Shown here: in pieces, positions 1-12,938 of the stretch | Numbering within the stretch: position 1 is the first letter of the stretch | Layout of the letters: the number at the start of each line of letters is the position of its first letter | Assembly (NCBI GenBank): GCA_021613535.1 | Contig: CP075494.1 | Location: 1 to 64,000, forward strand | Direction of reading: 5' to 3' | Length of the DNA stretch: 64,000 nucleotides | Source: Adineta vaga | Taxonomy: Eukaryota; Rotifera | Notes under the pieces: model-generated | Told to the model about the DNA's origin: nothing | Seen by the model: only the letters and a program-made list of their open reading frames with translations | Databases searched by the model: none | Program-made: the position numbers and the translations under genes

Positions 1-1454
1 TGATAATCAGTTACAATTGCCAATTTAGAAATGTCACTCAATCCATCGAAATCTTGTCGTAAGACAGCATCGAACAAGAGGTTCATCATATTTTTATTTG
101 GTGTTTGTGGAGAATGTGTAGTAGCATAGTAATAGCCAGTATCAGGGCGACAAATACATATATTTTTTGCCACCAAACGTAAACCTATATCATCATCTTC
201 ACCACCCCAATTAAAATAACGATTTGAAAAGCCATTGATTTTAACAAAAACTTTTGGTCGAATAGCAAGTACACCTCCAACAAGAAAAGTGTAAAATTTT
301 GTGTGAGAGTTGTTTACTTTAGAGTGAATATTAACCGAAAAATGAATAGGTTGATCAAATGATGAGAGACAAGAATATAGGTTATGATCATTCGTCGGTA
401 TGAGATCGACATCTAAGACAGAAAATAAATGCAAGAATAAAACTCATTCAAAACAATCATTTAGCTGTAATTGAAAAATAATTATATCAAATACGTTGAA
501 CATTTATTTCTTTCAAACATTGCTATGAAAGAGACCTAACTGTCATAGATGCAAGATGAGTTCAACTATTAAATATTTGAAAATTAAACTTTAAACATTC
601 AAGTTTTCATTTATTCATGAAATACCATCTAAATTTACTCCAAAATCGTGACTAGACAGCTAGTACTGAAAAACTTAAATTCAACTTTCAAGTTTGATAT
701 TAATTGAAAATACATAAAAGAAGAATTTACCATGAAAAATAATACATGTTGGCTTGTATATTTTCATAATTTGTTGAAAGGCTATGTTATAGAGTCGACC
801 TTTATTAAATTCACCTTGTGCTTTCTGTTCAACAACAAATATTTTGTATTGAGAAATCTTCTGCCGTTTGAGTAATGGTACAAGATTGTGAATTAAGTAT
901 TTTAAATTTTGTTCACGATCTCGATATGGAATAACAATTGCAACTGATTCGTTTTGAAATAAAGGACATTTTTCTGTCGTAGATAAATCTGAATTAATAT
1001 TTGATGGGTTAGATAGATGTGTTTTTGGTCTTTTTACAGATGATAATGCGTGAAATTCAAAATCAGCCGGTGGATGCCAATCGACCGTTAATGTACCGTT
1101 TAAATTTGCATGACAAACACTCTGTATTTGACGAATCAAATCTGTTCGATTAAGGATTCCATCTTGATCATAACAAAGAATTCTATAACGTAGGAGCTCC
1201 TTAATGTGCAGTGGCACAAGAATTCTTTTCTGTTCGATTAAATAATGATATCTATTTTCGATATTCTCTGTCCAATCTGCTGTGCTGCTCTTTCTTGAAG
1301 GCCAGTTTGATATTTTGAAAACAAATGTTAAACAAATTATTATTAATAGAACGAATGCAGAAAAGACAAGACGTCGACTATTCTTCCATTGCTGCATTAG
1401 AGATAATTTCGAGGAAAGCCAACTCATAGTATCCGCTAAATACAAATAAGACAT
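1..1454 (-). CDS. Beta-1,4-galactosyltransferase-like (B4GALT/GT7), partial, 2 exons seen
   Basis: Type II Golgi enzyme expected to transfer galactose from UDP-Gal to GlcNAc or xylose ends of glycans. Exon 1 is 1454..731 and exon 2 runs from 412 past the window edge; the intron 730..413 has GT-AG ends, and joining in phase 1 restores CIIFHDVDLIP, the family's metal-binding DVD block. Exon 1 has a cytoplasmic stub, one membrane anchor (about residues 30-50) and the B4GALT start VAIVIPYRDREQNLKYLI. Exon 2 holds the NWGGEDDDI loop (near 175-205) that contacts acceptor and UDP-sugar. The C-terminus lies outside the window. The start at 1454 is the longest; an internal Met at residue 10 is an alternative. 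The family call is firm; the acceptor is unknown. Confidence 0.9.
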
Positions 1455-2961
1455 TGGTCACAGAATCTGTAAAAAAAACGAGAATATTGAAAATAGATTA
1501 TTAGCTCGTCCATAAATAATAAATTAAGTACTAAGCTATCTTTATCACCAATAATCTTGATATGTATAAATTTTTGGACTCAAAACATCCAAAGAGTTTG
1601 TTAGTGTGTACTACTTTTTAAGTAGACTGAACTATATCCCTCACTTTGCACATTAAATAAAAAAACGTATAACATATATAAGACTTCTCGATACATTTTA
1701 TGATGCAATAGTCTGCAATAACAAGGCATATGGTGATGTTTCGGATGTTATATATGAAATATTCTCTCATTATTAGTGGAAAGGTCTATTTATCATGAAG
1801 GGTGTGAAATATTGAGTAAAAATTCTGAGAATAGTTTGATCCAAAGATAACTTTCGACGAGAAACTAACAACTTTGAAATATACGATGCTAACGACTTAG
1901 CTGAATAGATATATGAAATGTTTAAGCTATGGACTATTAAGATATAGAAGTATGATAATGGATATTTCTGAAAGCGTGGAGACCTACTAAGAGCTTTGGC
2001 AGTATTTAGTGATGCTCAATTTAGGTACTTGCTAATAATTTCAGATTTCTATGTTCATATAAAAGGAAGTAACATGGACCTTATTTTCAAAACACTCATC
2101 CTTTGACACCGATGCATACATATATATATGTGTTAACGCCCTGTGGATATTATCCTCATTAGAATATTATTTACAGTGTATCGAAGAGACCTGTCTCTCT
2201 GTCACTTATTTTAGCAACATTATTGTGCGAACAGTCAATATTGTCATGTGTGTAAATTCTTTCTCTCGTATGTTCTGCTCTGACATATCTTTTCATAGCC
2301 AGATCACTCGTTTTGTCTCAAGAGTTACCTTGTAGATTACCGTATTTAAAAAAATTTCTAGATACTTCTCTATACTGATAAAGTTGATTCAGACTATTTT
2401 AGAAGCAAAAGAAAACCTTGGTGACAAACGGTCAAGACTTCGAGTTGAATGCTACATGTACCTTCTTTTATTGTAGTTTTTCACAGCTGAGAAAATATGG
2501 TCGATGCTACTTCTCTTTATAAGAATATATAAATCTAAAATTAGTAGCAAGTACCTAAATTGAGCATCACTATATACTGCCAAAAGCTATGAGACTTCAT
2601 GACTCTTGGTAAGTATTTACTCGTTTTATAAATATTTATTTTTCATACTCCTATATCTCAATAATCCATAGCTGAAATATTTCATATTTCTGTTCAACTA
2701 ATGAGGGAACCCCCTGATGTGTCCCGCGTAGGTCATTCGAATTTTATATTTCAAATTTATTAGAATTTCGTCGGAAACAATCTTTGAATCGTAGGGTTCA
2801 TGCCACACATTTTCTACTATGGAAGCAGATGTCTTGAGCGACTAGACTATAATGAGCATCTCACCTTTATTTTAAAATCATTACTGAATAACCTTGATAC
2901 CTTCTTTTTAAGTAGATAATCAATAATAAACCCTTATTTTCCGCAAGTTTTATTCGTCAGC
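1455..2961. other. Intergenic, no gene seen
   Basis: No convincing coding sequence. The stretch between the divergently transcribed galactosyltransferase and transporter contains a fold-back repeat (see 1911-2686) and presumably both promoters, but no motif could be identified reliably. Confidence 0.5.
1911..2686. repeat. Fold-back (inverted repeat) element
   Basis: The segment around 1990-2052 reappears in reverse complement around 2529-2595, sharing a core such as TAGCAAGTACCTAAATTGAG. Weaker matches extend outward to about 1911 and 2686. Arms are imperfect, and about 450 nt of unrelated sequence separates them. This looks like an old MITE or fold-back element; no target duplication was recognised. 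Confidence 0.65.
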
Positions 2962-5900
2962 ATGTCTTTCGAAAAGCTTACAGCCCCGCCACCACTCATT
3001 CCATCAACTCGTTTCACCTTAGCTCTACTGATCTTTTACAGCTTTGTTGTAAAACTTTTACAGCGTAACATATTATCAATTGCTATTGTTTGTATGATCA
3101 AGCAGACGACTACCATTGGATCCGAAATGCAACCATCTAAATATGGTTTTTTCTTTCTTGAAGAGAAACATTATTCATGGACAGAATTGCAACAGCAAAC
3201 TATACTTGGTGCCTATTGGATTGGATACGTTTTCACTCTTGTACCAGGTATGTTGATGGACATGTACCGAATATCAGAAGTTTGCCTTATTTTATCTTTT
3301 TCAAATATGCTGTCTGATAGGTAGTTGGCTAACAATGAAGATGGGTCCAAAGAAGGTGTACACTTACTCTATGTTGATAAGTTCCATGACAACCCTCGCA
3401 CTTTCAATAACATATATTGTACCACACGGTCACATTCTTTACTTGTATTCATTCTTCGCATCATCACTGGAGCGGCACATGGACCCATGTTTCCTGCAAC
3501 ATATACACTTTGGTCTCAATGGGCTGTTCAAGAAGAACGAAGTACTTTAACGTCCATCGGTTTCTGCGGCACTAATTTTGGAATGTGTAAGTTGATGTAG
3601 TTTTTCTTGCTCAGTTCATGTAACAATTATGAACCGTGTATTAAGCTCTGGCAATGTTCATGGGAGGTGCTCTTTGTCGTTATCTAAAATCTGGTTGGAC
3701 TTACTCATTCATCCTATCAGGTTTGCTTGGTTTGCTCTGGTTACCATTGTGGATGTGGAAAGTATCAGATGCACCTGAATGTCATCGAGGAATTACCGAA
3801 AAGGAACGTGATTACATATGTAATAGTATTGGCAAAAACAGCTGGACATTGTTTTCTATAGCATCACTGCCTTGGTTACATTTAGCTCTTTCAAAAGCAG
3901 TTCTTGCGTTATTAATTACTCATTCATGCAATTTATTTGGACTTGTTTTCTTTATTTCAAATTTTGGTAAACTCTTAACCGAAATCTATCAAGTATCAGC
4001 GGATGATGCTGGTTACGTATTGGCTAGTGGATACATGCTTATGTTAGTTTGTAGTATCGTTTCAGGTAAGCATAAAGATGAAGCACTGCAAACCACAGTA
4101 GGGTTCAAATCATTTTCATAACAGACAAATAATGATGTTCTATCGCAGACTTTGTATCTCCCAAACATGTATGTGACTTATGTTAGCATATAAATTAAAA
4201 CAAAATCACTTGTATAAAGTTTTCTTTACATAAAATGTCTTTTGGTTGCAAAATTGGAGAATGGTAGGAGAAAGATGCTAATGATGAGATGTAGTTTAAA
4301 ATCTATGTTGAAAAATATATTATGTTAATCATTTAAAAGAAAAACTAAAAAGTTTTTAAAAATGTTTTCGGTAGTGTGACTATATTATTTTTAACGTCTA
4401 TTAGATAAGAGTCCACGAAAAATGATCGATAAGAAAATAAGTCAATATGAGCATAATGAACATAATACAAGAAAAGAGATTAATCTCTACAGTAAGCCTC
4501 TCTGTTAAAACAAATACATCAACTAATCGAAATAGAAGAAGATTTTGTTCGCTGCCAAATAAGACAGATGATTGACTGTCAAAAGATTCAACGAAATAAA
4601 TAGTATTTAAACCACAGCATATGTTTCCGTCACTTTATTATGCATTCATTTCTTATTCTTTTACATCATCTGAGCGGCCTTATTCATAACTTATGATTTC
4701 TTAGTTCTGTCTTATCCACTTTGACGATTTCTTGCTGATCGTAATTTCCTCGTCTGCTATATATATATATGTCACTATAGTTAGTATTAATTTTTATACG
4801 TAATTGAATATAGATATGGATATATCTCACGTAATAAATATGTTTTACAGGCACAAATCTGTCAAATAATATGGCATATCGACTCATGTTTGTGACATTT
4901 AATTTTCGTATTGATCAATTTTCGTTTGCTTCCATGAACTGTACACACTTGTTTTTGAATAGAGTCGATAGAATAGGAAATATTGAAATGATATTTATCC
5001 AAGCGGTTGTTCGATCTTTTAGTACAATCATAAATATATATATTAGTATTAATTTTCTATTATGAATATTAACTATGCTCCACGTTGACATTCATTATCA
5101 CCAATAGTTAATAAAGTATTTCAACAACTGAGTCAATTCATCACGTTTAGATTCACTTAAATTAGTTCTAAGATTGTCAAATGATGTCGAAACATATTTT
5201 GTAGAATTAGTCTTCATGTATTTGACATTATTGTAATAATTATCGTTTTGAATAAACTAATCGATAATGATCATGTACATTCAGTTGATATTGACGAGAA
5301 TATTTCGAAAATTGCTCGTTTAATCTGATCGTTTTCTATTTTAAATAATAGACAACTAATCAGTACCGCATCTAGAGCTTTTCGTCCAACATAGTTCACT
5401 CTGTACATAAAAAAATACTTTAAATAGAAATTGAATATCTACACAAGTATGATATATACAATACAACGCTTTCTATGTTAAAAAGATCTTATGCACACAA
5501 AGATAATAAATTTGTCTAAAGAATATTTTTGTAGATAAAGGGCTTTTGGTCAAAAATAGTTTTAAAAGAATATGGCTGACCGTTTCAAATCTTTCTTACG
5601 TTAGGTTATTGTAGTCGATGCCACATTAAATAAGTGTTAACTCTGCAGAAACATGTTTCGATCTAACTATCTTTTCTCTGCTCCATATGAAGAGAAAATA
5701 CTTGATAAAACACCCCATTTGATAAAGGAATTTAAGAGAACAACAATGATGAAATAGGAATTCTCAAATACTACTTTGGTGACACTTATTGTTCATATCT
5801 TTCTTTTTGATGCAGGTAAAATTGCCGATGTTCTCGTCAAAAAGTCCTTACTTTCGCTAACCAACGTAAGAAAACTCTTCAATTCCATGTCCTCCTTTAT

Positions 5901-6350
5901 ATGTGGCCTATGCATCAGTATTCTTTATTTTTGTGATGAATCACGACGAATCATGGCTATTACTACAATCTTAGTTTTTCTTTTCAGCGCAGGTGAGTTA
6001 CAGAAAAGCGCTGCAATAAATAATAGTTGACATTGTAAATTCAACAGATAAAGTTAATTTCTGGGTCGATAATTGTAGGATTTGCTATTGGATCTGGATA
6101 TATGGTCAATTTTGCTGATCTGACACCAGCCTATTCTGGATTGCTCTTTAGTATATCGAGTACGTTAGCTTCTCTAGCCTCCATCATCGGTAGTATTATT
6201 GCAGGTATTTGGATCGCAGAACCGGTGCTTACTGATTGGCAAAATATTTTCATACTTATTGCTATCATATTCATCACTGGTGGAGTTATTTTTCTCTTTT
6301 ATGGTTCAGCTGTACCACGAAAATGGGCTACATTAACACAGCAAGATTAG
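2962..6350 (+). CDS. SLC17-like major facilitator transporter, 5 exons, one frameshift
   Basis: Anion/organic-solute transporter of the SLC17 (sialin, vesicular glutamate, phosphate) branch of the MFS. Exons are 2962-3247, 3321-3586, 3646-4065, 5816-5992 and 6079-6350, all joined at GT-AG introns in phase 1. Landmarks are the first helix before RNILSIAIV, the helix 2-3 loop PGSWLTMKMGPKK, RIITGAAHGPMFPATYTLW, the central VSDAPECHRGITEKE loop, LTNVRKLFNSM and the C-terminal WQNIFILIAIIF helix. The exons sum to 1421 nt, one base short of a whole frame. Within exon 2 (about 3400-3440) the reading frame must shift by one base between the PGSWL half and the RIITG half. The gene is therefore a recent pseudogene, or this is a single-base sequence error. 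Intron 3 (4066-5815) is 1.75 kb while the others are 59-86 nt. No substrate can be assigned. Confidence 0.82.
4066..5815 (+). other. Large intron of the SLC17-like gene
   Basis: A 1750-nt intron between strong GTAAGC and TGCAG splice sites. It is AT-rich, and I see no exon, RNA gene or recognisable transposon in it. Its length stands out against sibling introns under 90 nt, so an old insertion is possible. Confidence 0.6.
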
Positions 6351-7104
6351 AGAAATCTCGAAACCATGAACGTAGAACAAAGAAAAACAAAAATTAAGAA
6401 ATATAACACCAATAGCAAACATATCTGTTTGTATATTTATGCTGCAAAGATTATACAAATCATGAACAGTTCATTAAATTTTCCTACTAAAAATACGTAT
6501 ATATATTATTATGTTTGCGTGATGTTTTCAATCGTTGAAACAAATTTCATCTTGAGTAGAAGAAACTTTAGTTTTTTCCTTGTACGCTTTTTGTGGATCT
6601 GACGAAACTCACAGAAGTATTTTTTTTGCTTTTTCCACACGAAGGCTTAACCTTTCGAAACCATCACTCTGTTGATCGTTAATCTTCTGACGATGAACAT
6701 GTACCATATTAAACTTCTCACTAAAACCTCACGATTACAAAACTGACGTATGAATCTACACATCCCTCCGTCTAACAACTTTAATGTTACATACGTGATT
6801 TTCGTACATAGTCCATCTGCCATCTTTTTTTTTCAGAATATATTGTTTCGAGATTGGTTTGTACAATACAACCAATAGTAAATCATTTACATTCTCAAAT
6901 ATTTTTCTCACGATTTTGTTATATATCTTCGACATATCACTCTCTTCACCTTTCGTACCTATTCCAACAATCATACCCAAAATTTTTACGTTGAAAACAA
7001 TTAGTCTAAAAGTTTCAATATTACTTGCATACAAAACTCAATAATTTCTTTGCTTTTCAAATCAAAAATGATTAGTAAAACGAAACTGTAAAGGATCCGA
7101 GAGA
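6351..7104. other. Intergenic, no gene seen
   Basis: AT-rich sequence downstream of the transporter. Short open frames on both strands (6366-6602, 6756-7034) show no family resemblance and overlap antisense to each other. Confidence 0.4.
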
Positions 7105-7570
7105 TCTATCTCAGAAGTGATAATGATGATCTTGATAAAACTGTTGCTGAAAGTAATAGATCGAATTCTAATCCTAATTCAGATTATTGTACATCTGAAA
7201 CAGAATCTGATGACAGATTCGTTGATGAATATATTTCGAAAGATGGTGACTTATCTTATTCGTATGTTACTGATGACGATATAAATATCAATATTTAACC
7301 TGATTTTTTTAGAAAAAATTGGTATTAGATGAGTTAAAGAATGTAACTGAGATCACGGTCGTCTTCGTGTCACCAACATAATCAAGAACAAATCAGATGT
7401 TGTTACTTCCGTTCATATAGAAACTGATGCTTTCAAGCTCTTCCTGATAGATGAAATATTAAATGCAGTCGTATTACACACAAATAATTATGCACGAAAA
7501 TATTACGATCAACAAAACCAAAGACTTAAATCCTGGTGGCAACAGTTTCCTCCTGTTTCACATTTTTAAT
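7105..7570 (+). pseudogene. piggyBac-type transposase, N-terminal remnant
   Basis: The plus strand reads an acidic Ser/Asp/Glu-rich stretch (about 7105-7290), as at the N-terminus of piggyBac/PGBD proteins. A broken segment follows, then a clear family block at about 7426-7515, DAFKLFLIDEILNAVVLHTN followed by NYARKYYDQQNQ. Stops and frame changes interrupt it, and the DDD catalytic core downstream is absent. It is a dead 5' fragment of a piggyBac transposase. The block resemblance is good; the exact ends are uncertain. Confidence 0.65.
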
Positions 7571-8524
7571 TCCGTAGAGATTGCGCTAATAGATTTTCAG
7601 TATTATTGGTGTTTCAAAAGTTTGCTCCAAAAATTACCCAGAGTTTTCCAGCAAGCCAAAACCGATGAGCAGAGAAGGTCGTACTCATACCAGGCAATTT
7701 TCTAACCTAAACTGGGAAAAATCAGTTTACGAACGAAAGTAAGTTTAGTTCAAAATGAAAGAAATTCAGTCATTTTTTTTCGAAGACAGGAAAAGACGCC
7801 CTCAGATCGGAGGGTTCTTGAAATGTATAACAAAAATGCATTCATTTCTAGGCAAACTCTTCAATTTTTCTAAGATATAGAAAACATAGGATGACTACGA
7901 AGCCAGGCCACTAGGAGCAGTGTAGTCTGATAAAAAATGGTCTATGTTCAGCAAGAAATCGCTGCTCTTTCAAAATAAATAAAAGAAGATCAAAATTCGT
8001 TGAAAAAATTTGAACAATGCAATAAAGTATATTTTGACTTTGTTTAGTCTCTGTCTTCAAAGAGCATCGAGCTTGTCGTTTAATCACGACAGGGATAGAA
8101 TATCATAAGATTTACTTGCGTCAAAGCGAAGTTCTCTTATGGATCAAAGAAACCATAATGAGTTTTTATAGTCAAATCATTATTCAGAATTATACAAAAA
8201 TATCACTTTACAATACACATCAAACTTGACGATCGAAAAGAACTTGGAAAAGCCCACTGACGACTTTTCTGTCGTCTTACGAAGCTATGTTGGATACGCT
8301 TCAATACTTTCTATAAGATAAAAATAATATTTTGTTTTCATTTTCAACATTAACTGTTTAGTTATATCACAGCTGATTGAAAAGTTTTCTACTAAATTTA
8401 AATTCATTTTTCTTATTTTTTTATATAAAATACAAGCACTGTAGCTCTATAAAAATATATAATTAGCGTTTTGAGAATGATACTTTTTGTTACTGTTTTT
8501 GTATGCTTATTTGGGGATCTTTTT
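7571..8524. other. Intergenic, possible transposon debris
   Basis: Nothing recognisable. It may include the decayed remainder of the piggyBac copy just upstream, but no catalytic motif could be read in any frame. Confidence 0.35.
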
Positions 8525-9420
8525 GTGTACTCAAAAAGTGAGTACACTACTAAAATCGGTCTGTATGTCCGGCCGTTTATCCGATAACTTTCGAAAGGAG
8601 AGTCCGATTGAGCTGAAATTTTCCACACAGTTTAGCCTCATTAATATCTCAGTCGAGTTCGAAGATGAGACCGATCGGTCAATAATTGCTTGAGTTCTCG
8701 TAAAAATACTGAAAACTGGCCAGACCATCCCTGAGGAGGAGTACGGGAATATTTTGCGAAAATTTTTTTTTCGTCATTTTCACAGGATATATCGGTCTGT
8801 TGGGCTTCATGTGCATTACCTTTGTGTTCTCAAGTCCTGAGAATGAATGTGGGTGATATAAGTAATCTGGGTGATATAAGTAATCTGGGTGAAATTTCAC
8901 CCAGATGGTTTTATGATCGGTAAAATCTCCAAACTTCGTATGGTGGTTTCCTAGGCACGAAATAACGTCGAGAACTTGTTGGAACATGAGGAAGGAGTGT
9001 GGATGACGATGAGGGCGAGGTTAACCTGGGTGAAGTGTCAGTCAAGATGTTCCACATAGATAACGTCACCATAGTTTCTCAGGTGGTTTCCTAGGTCTAC
9101 AGAAACGTCCATAAAGTGTTGGCACAATAGTAAAGATAAGAAGTTGACCTATGTAAAGTTTTATGGTAACAGACAAGATGAAAATAGGTGGTATATGCAT
9201 AAGCCAGGTAATTTATTTCATATGATGAAAACTGAGTGCACTGCTTGAACAGTTTAGTACGTCTGCTCATCCGTTCATAGACACGATAATTCCTGAAGTA
9301 TTGGTACAGTTCTGATGAAATTTTCTACGGAGTATTGCGACAATGATACCTCACTTGAGTTTGAAGAAGCGCCTGATCAGCCGAACGATTTGTGAGTTAT
9401 TGGAAATAGTGGTATTTCGG
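8525..9420. repeat. Diverged repeat cluster
   Basis: Two related segments flank an internal duplication. About 8540-8700 (TCCGGCCGTTTATCCGATAA, then GAGCTGAAATTTTCC, then GAGTTCGAAGATGAGACCGATC) matches about 9245-9410 at roughly 60-70 percent by eye. Between them a block around 8938-9030 containing GGTGGTTTCCTAGG is repeated around 9080-9165. A short perfect tandem of GGGTGATATAAGTAATCT lies at 8852-8890. The open frames here are repeat artefacts. The repeat family is unknown to me. Confidence 0.55.
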
Positions 9421-9534
9421 TATGATTTTATTATGTCTTCTATCTGATATACTTTTTGCAATACACATAACATTCGGATAAAATCCGAAGTTTCCGCATT
9501 TATTTTTGTATTTGGACAATATTACTGTTAATTA

Positions 9535-10060
9535 TAATATGGTTTGCAACAAATTCATCTTTTTAATTTTAATCATATTGTTATCATTCGATGATTTTCA
9601 TGCATTTTACCAAGAAATATCAAACAAAACTTTTGTACGGATCAATATCTTTGAACATCTTGTAAATTGATCTACTTTGGTACGAAATTATTATTGCACC
9701 AAAAAATATCAGTGGTAATACATCATTTGCCCTATTTTATAATGATCATTCTGACTAAAATTTTAATTCGGAACTAAACAACTTTATGACATTTGGCTAA
9801 GCACATGTTGCCAAGAATAGCTATATATATTTTTTTTTCCGGGCTATTTGGAATTGTTAAGAGGAGGAAATGATGTTTCACCACTAATGTTTTCGATATC
9901 ATAATAATTTTGTACCAAAGCAGATCGATATACAAGATGTTCAAAAATATTGATCCACACAAAAGTTTTGTTTGATGTGTTTCTCGGCAAAATGCATGAC
10001 AATCCTCGAGTGATAAAAATATGACTAAAATTAAAAAAGATGTATTTGTTGCAAAACATA
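9535..10060. repeat. Inverted duplication, about 200-nt arms
   Basis: The segment 9541-9735 recurs in reverse complement at about 10060-9860, at roughly 80-85 percent by eye. Both arms contain the string ATCAAACAAAACTTTTGT when read in the same sense. The spacer is about 120 nt. The minus-strand open frames over the right arm are copies of this repeat, not host genes. It looks like a fold-back element or inverted tandem insertion. Confidence 0.65.
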
Positions 10061-10203
10061 ATATAATAATCAGCATGGTAAAATCAGAAGAAACTTTCCA
10101 ATCAGCCGTTAGACGTACTTACTGTTGTACAATTATCAACCAAATTTATTACTCAAATAATTTACTGATTGAATTTCCTGCCTTGTTTAGTAACTTACGA
10201 ATT

Positions 10204-10461
10204 ATGTTTCACGTGCATATATTCATCGCCATAATGAGTTCGTTTACATTGGTTACAATAATTGATAGCCAGAAAATACCGTTGGGTTGTATTTGTGGTG
10301 GTGTTGATTTTCCTCCTGATGATACTTTTACTGCTAATACTCTTTTCGGTACTTGTGGTGATGCTGCAGCGAACGGTGGCTGTACTGATTATTGTCCTCT
10401 GTTTGGTACCGGTGGTGTTCTTTGTCTTCCTTGTTGTCTATTTTGTTGTAGCTCTAGTTGA
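10204..10461 (+). CDS. Small cysteine-rich secreted protein (hypothetical)
   Basis: An 85-residue ORF starting at the Met at 10204, an in-frame internal start of a longer frame that opens at 10021. The N-terminus (about residues 1-22) is hydrophobic with a small-residue end, as in a signal peptide. The remainder holds ten cysteines, ending in closely spaced CC pairs and a serine-rich tail, with Gly/Asp-rich loops between. The composition suggests a disulfide-stabilised secreted peptide. I do not recognise the family. It sits just beyond an inverted repeat, and no intron is needed. The later start is chosen because it places the hydrophobic segment at the N-terminus. Expression is unproven. 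Confidence 0.4.
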   Translation: MFHVHIFIAIMSSFTLVTIIDSQKIPLGCICGGVDFPPDDTFTANTLFGTCGDAAANGGCTDYCPLFGTGGVLCLPCCLFCCSSS

Positions 10462-12938
10462 TATTATCTGGATTATATTTCATAACAATTATTCTCCTGA
10501 AGAAAGCATCAAGCCTAATAAATCTGTTTAATCCTCGAGTACATTAACCAAAAATTAGATCCGCACCGAAACACTTTCTTTTTGTTTTTTGTATGTTTTT
10601 TTCTATTTTTGCAATACGATCTTGTGAAATAAAATACATACATCATCAGATGTTTCGGTTCAACTCTACTGAATGTGTCATTTTTATCATGCGTTGTGCA
10701 AAGTTTCGAAAAGTGATTTTAACATTTCACCGACCGTTTATGCTTAAAATATCATAAGATCGGACGATTGAATGGATTTACTATTTAGCAAACTAAACTA
10801 TAATACATTTCTTTGTCAACAGAAATAATCATAGATCTGAGCCGTATATTTTGACATCAATCGATAAAAAAGAGAATTATTATGAAATCCGGCATGTGTG
10901 CTTTTTGCTTTTGTACTTCTACTCTCCCTTATAGCCACAAGTAAACCATATAGCTTAGAATTGGAGCTTGCCTAGTTGGAGAGAAAGACAATTATCTCTG
11001 TTTATCGGCATTGGTATTTGTTTTAATAAAAAGAGCGAATCAGATTGTGTTTGAAGATACTTTTGAACTGTATAGAATCAATTCTGTTCAATTTCAACAA
11101 CTTAATCGTTATTCAACAAATTGAATTTATTCAACGACGATTTTAATTGTCTTTAGTTCGCAAAATTCTCCCCGCTTTCTCATTTTACACCATGTAGTTG
11201 AATGTTAGCATCTGAAATATGTTAATACTCCTGAAGTGAATTTTAAATCATATTTTTAGGAATTTCATTTGAATTCAGTTGAAAACTAGTTATCCAAGTT
11301 AGGTATATCCGATTCCGTGGCATCCAGCATCATGGAATAGATTGCATAGTTCAAAAAGAGTCCAATTGTCATATTAATATGCATCTCAAAATGCAACTAA
11401 AGTTGAACAGCATCGGTCATGAAACCATTTCTAGAATTAACTGACATGATAGAAATTTTGGCACATTCTTAAAGATATTCCAGGCTTCTTAGACTTTAAA
11501 ATAACAGTTAAACTGTACAGCTACCATAAACATTGAATACTAGTTCGATCAGAACTTTTGCAATTAAAATACTAGCTTCATTATTATTATTAGGACATCG
11601 ATAATTTAGTATCATAATATATTTAATATATTGATTTAGAAAGTTAGAAAACTTTCTCATTCTAGAGTGTTTGACAAACCATTTAGCTTTAAGGTACAGT
11701 TATTAACACTTTGGTGTCCTATGTCTTCAGCATGAAGATAAGCATAACAGAAGAGATTGTTTAATTCTGTTGTACCGTGGAGCATATGGTCATAGAAGAG
11801 TACATAGATAGAGAACTGTTCATCCAAACGACACAGCGTGTATATACAGCTGGTAAAAGGTGACAAAACCCAAACAATCGTCGGCATTCGGAAGGCCAAT
11901 GAGCTTGAAAACATTCGATTTGGACTTAGAATGCAAGATTGTCGCGAAATGTGGGTACTTTCATCGTATAACACACATCAAAATCCACTTGCGAAGGTTA
12001 AAATCAAAATCACGTTAGGTCCCATTATCCGGCATGAGAAAAATATCAAGTTGTGACTTAATTGGACGTTGCATTTGAGTTGTATTGCTATAATCTACAG
12101 ATTAAATTGAGTAATCTCAGTGCATGTGAAAGATAAAAGATTGAAATATACCGTTGATTTTTCTTTCAATACTAATTATAATGTGTGAAAATAAAAGGTT
12201 ATGAGTTTGTAACAATTGTCAGACCCTTGTGCAGTAAAAGCATATGTGATAAATTGAAAAAGAATTTGTTATTTCTGTCGTATGCGAAAGAAAGGTTTGC
12301 GGTTCATTGCAAATTAATAAATTATGGTTCGTTCATTAAATCTTGGAGTGGCCTCAGTATATATGCCATTTCGATTATATTTCCAAAATCAGACGCTGTA
12401 GAACCTCTCGGGCGGCAAGATGAGTTTTGTTCTATCCCATACCAGAACAGATCATGCGCTGTTTTGTCGTGTATTGCAAGCGATTATGCTCAAATCAGTG
12501 CAGTCCTATGACATACAATTTTTGATATAATCTAATAATATATATATATTGCATTCATTTTCAAAATCATACTAACATAATACGACCAATTTAACATATG
12601 AATAGTTGGATCAGTGGTAAATCTTCTTTTGTAAGAATGTTCAGTACAAGGCAATCTCACTGGCAGATTCTTCATAATTATGTTTGTCGTGCTTGCTTAA
12701 ATAAAATCTCTCATTTCTGAGCTTGCTTTTGTCTGTGATGAACAGTTTAGGTAAAAGTTAAGGATATGCAATGATCTTGTTTCACTTGTTATATCTTATT
12801 CCTGACATCAAAATGAAAATATATGGCCAAACATGAATTGTATTGTGGCTTTTGGAATTTATTTTATTTTATCAGTACACAGATGATTTTATATTTTAAA
12901 AGTACAGAAAAACTGTTTTGTAATAATGATTGATTATG
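10462..12938. other. Intergenic, no supported gene
   Basis: About 2.5 kb of AT-rich DNA. Open frames at 11657-11974 (-), 11838-12056 (+) and 12185-12511 (+) have no recognisable domain, and the first two overlap antisense. No RNA gene or clear repeat was seen. Confidence 0.4.

Noticed and set aside
11838-12056. 72-residue plus-strand frame with a faint acetyltransferase-like phrase
   Set aside because: Likeness too weak, antisense overlap with another frame, no supporting context.
12185-12511. 108-residue plus-strand frame
   Set aside because: No recognisable domain, composition typical of chance frames in AT-rich DNA.
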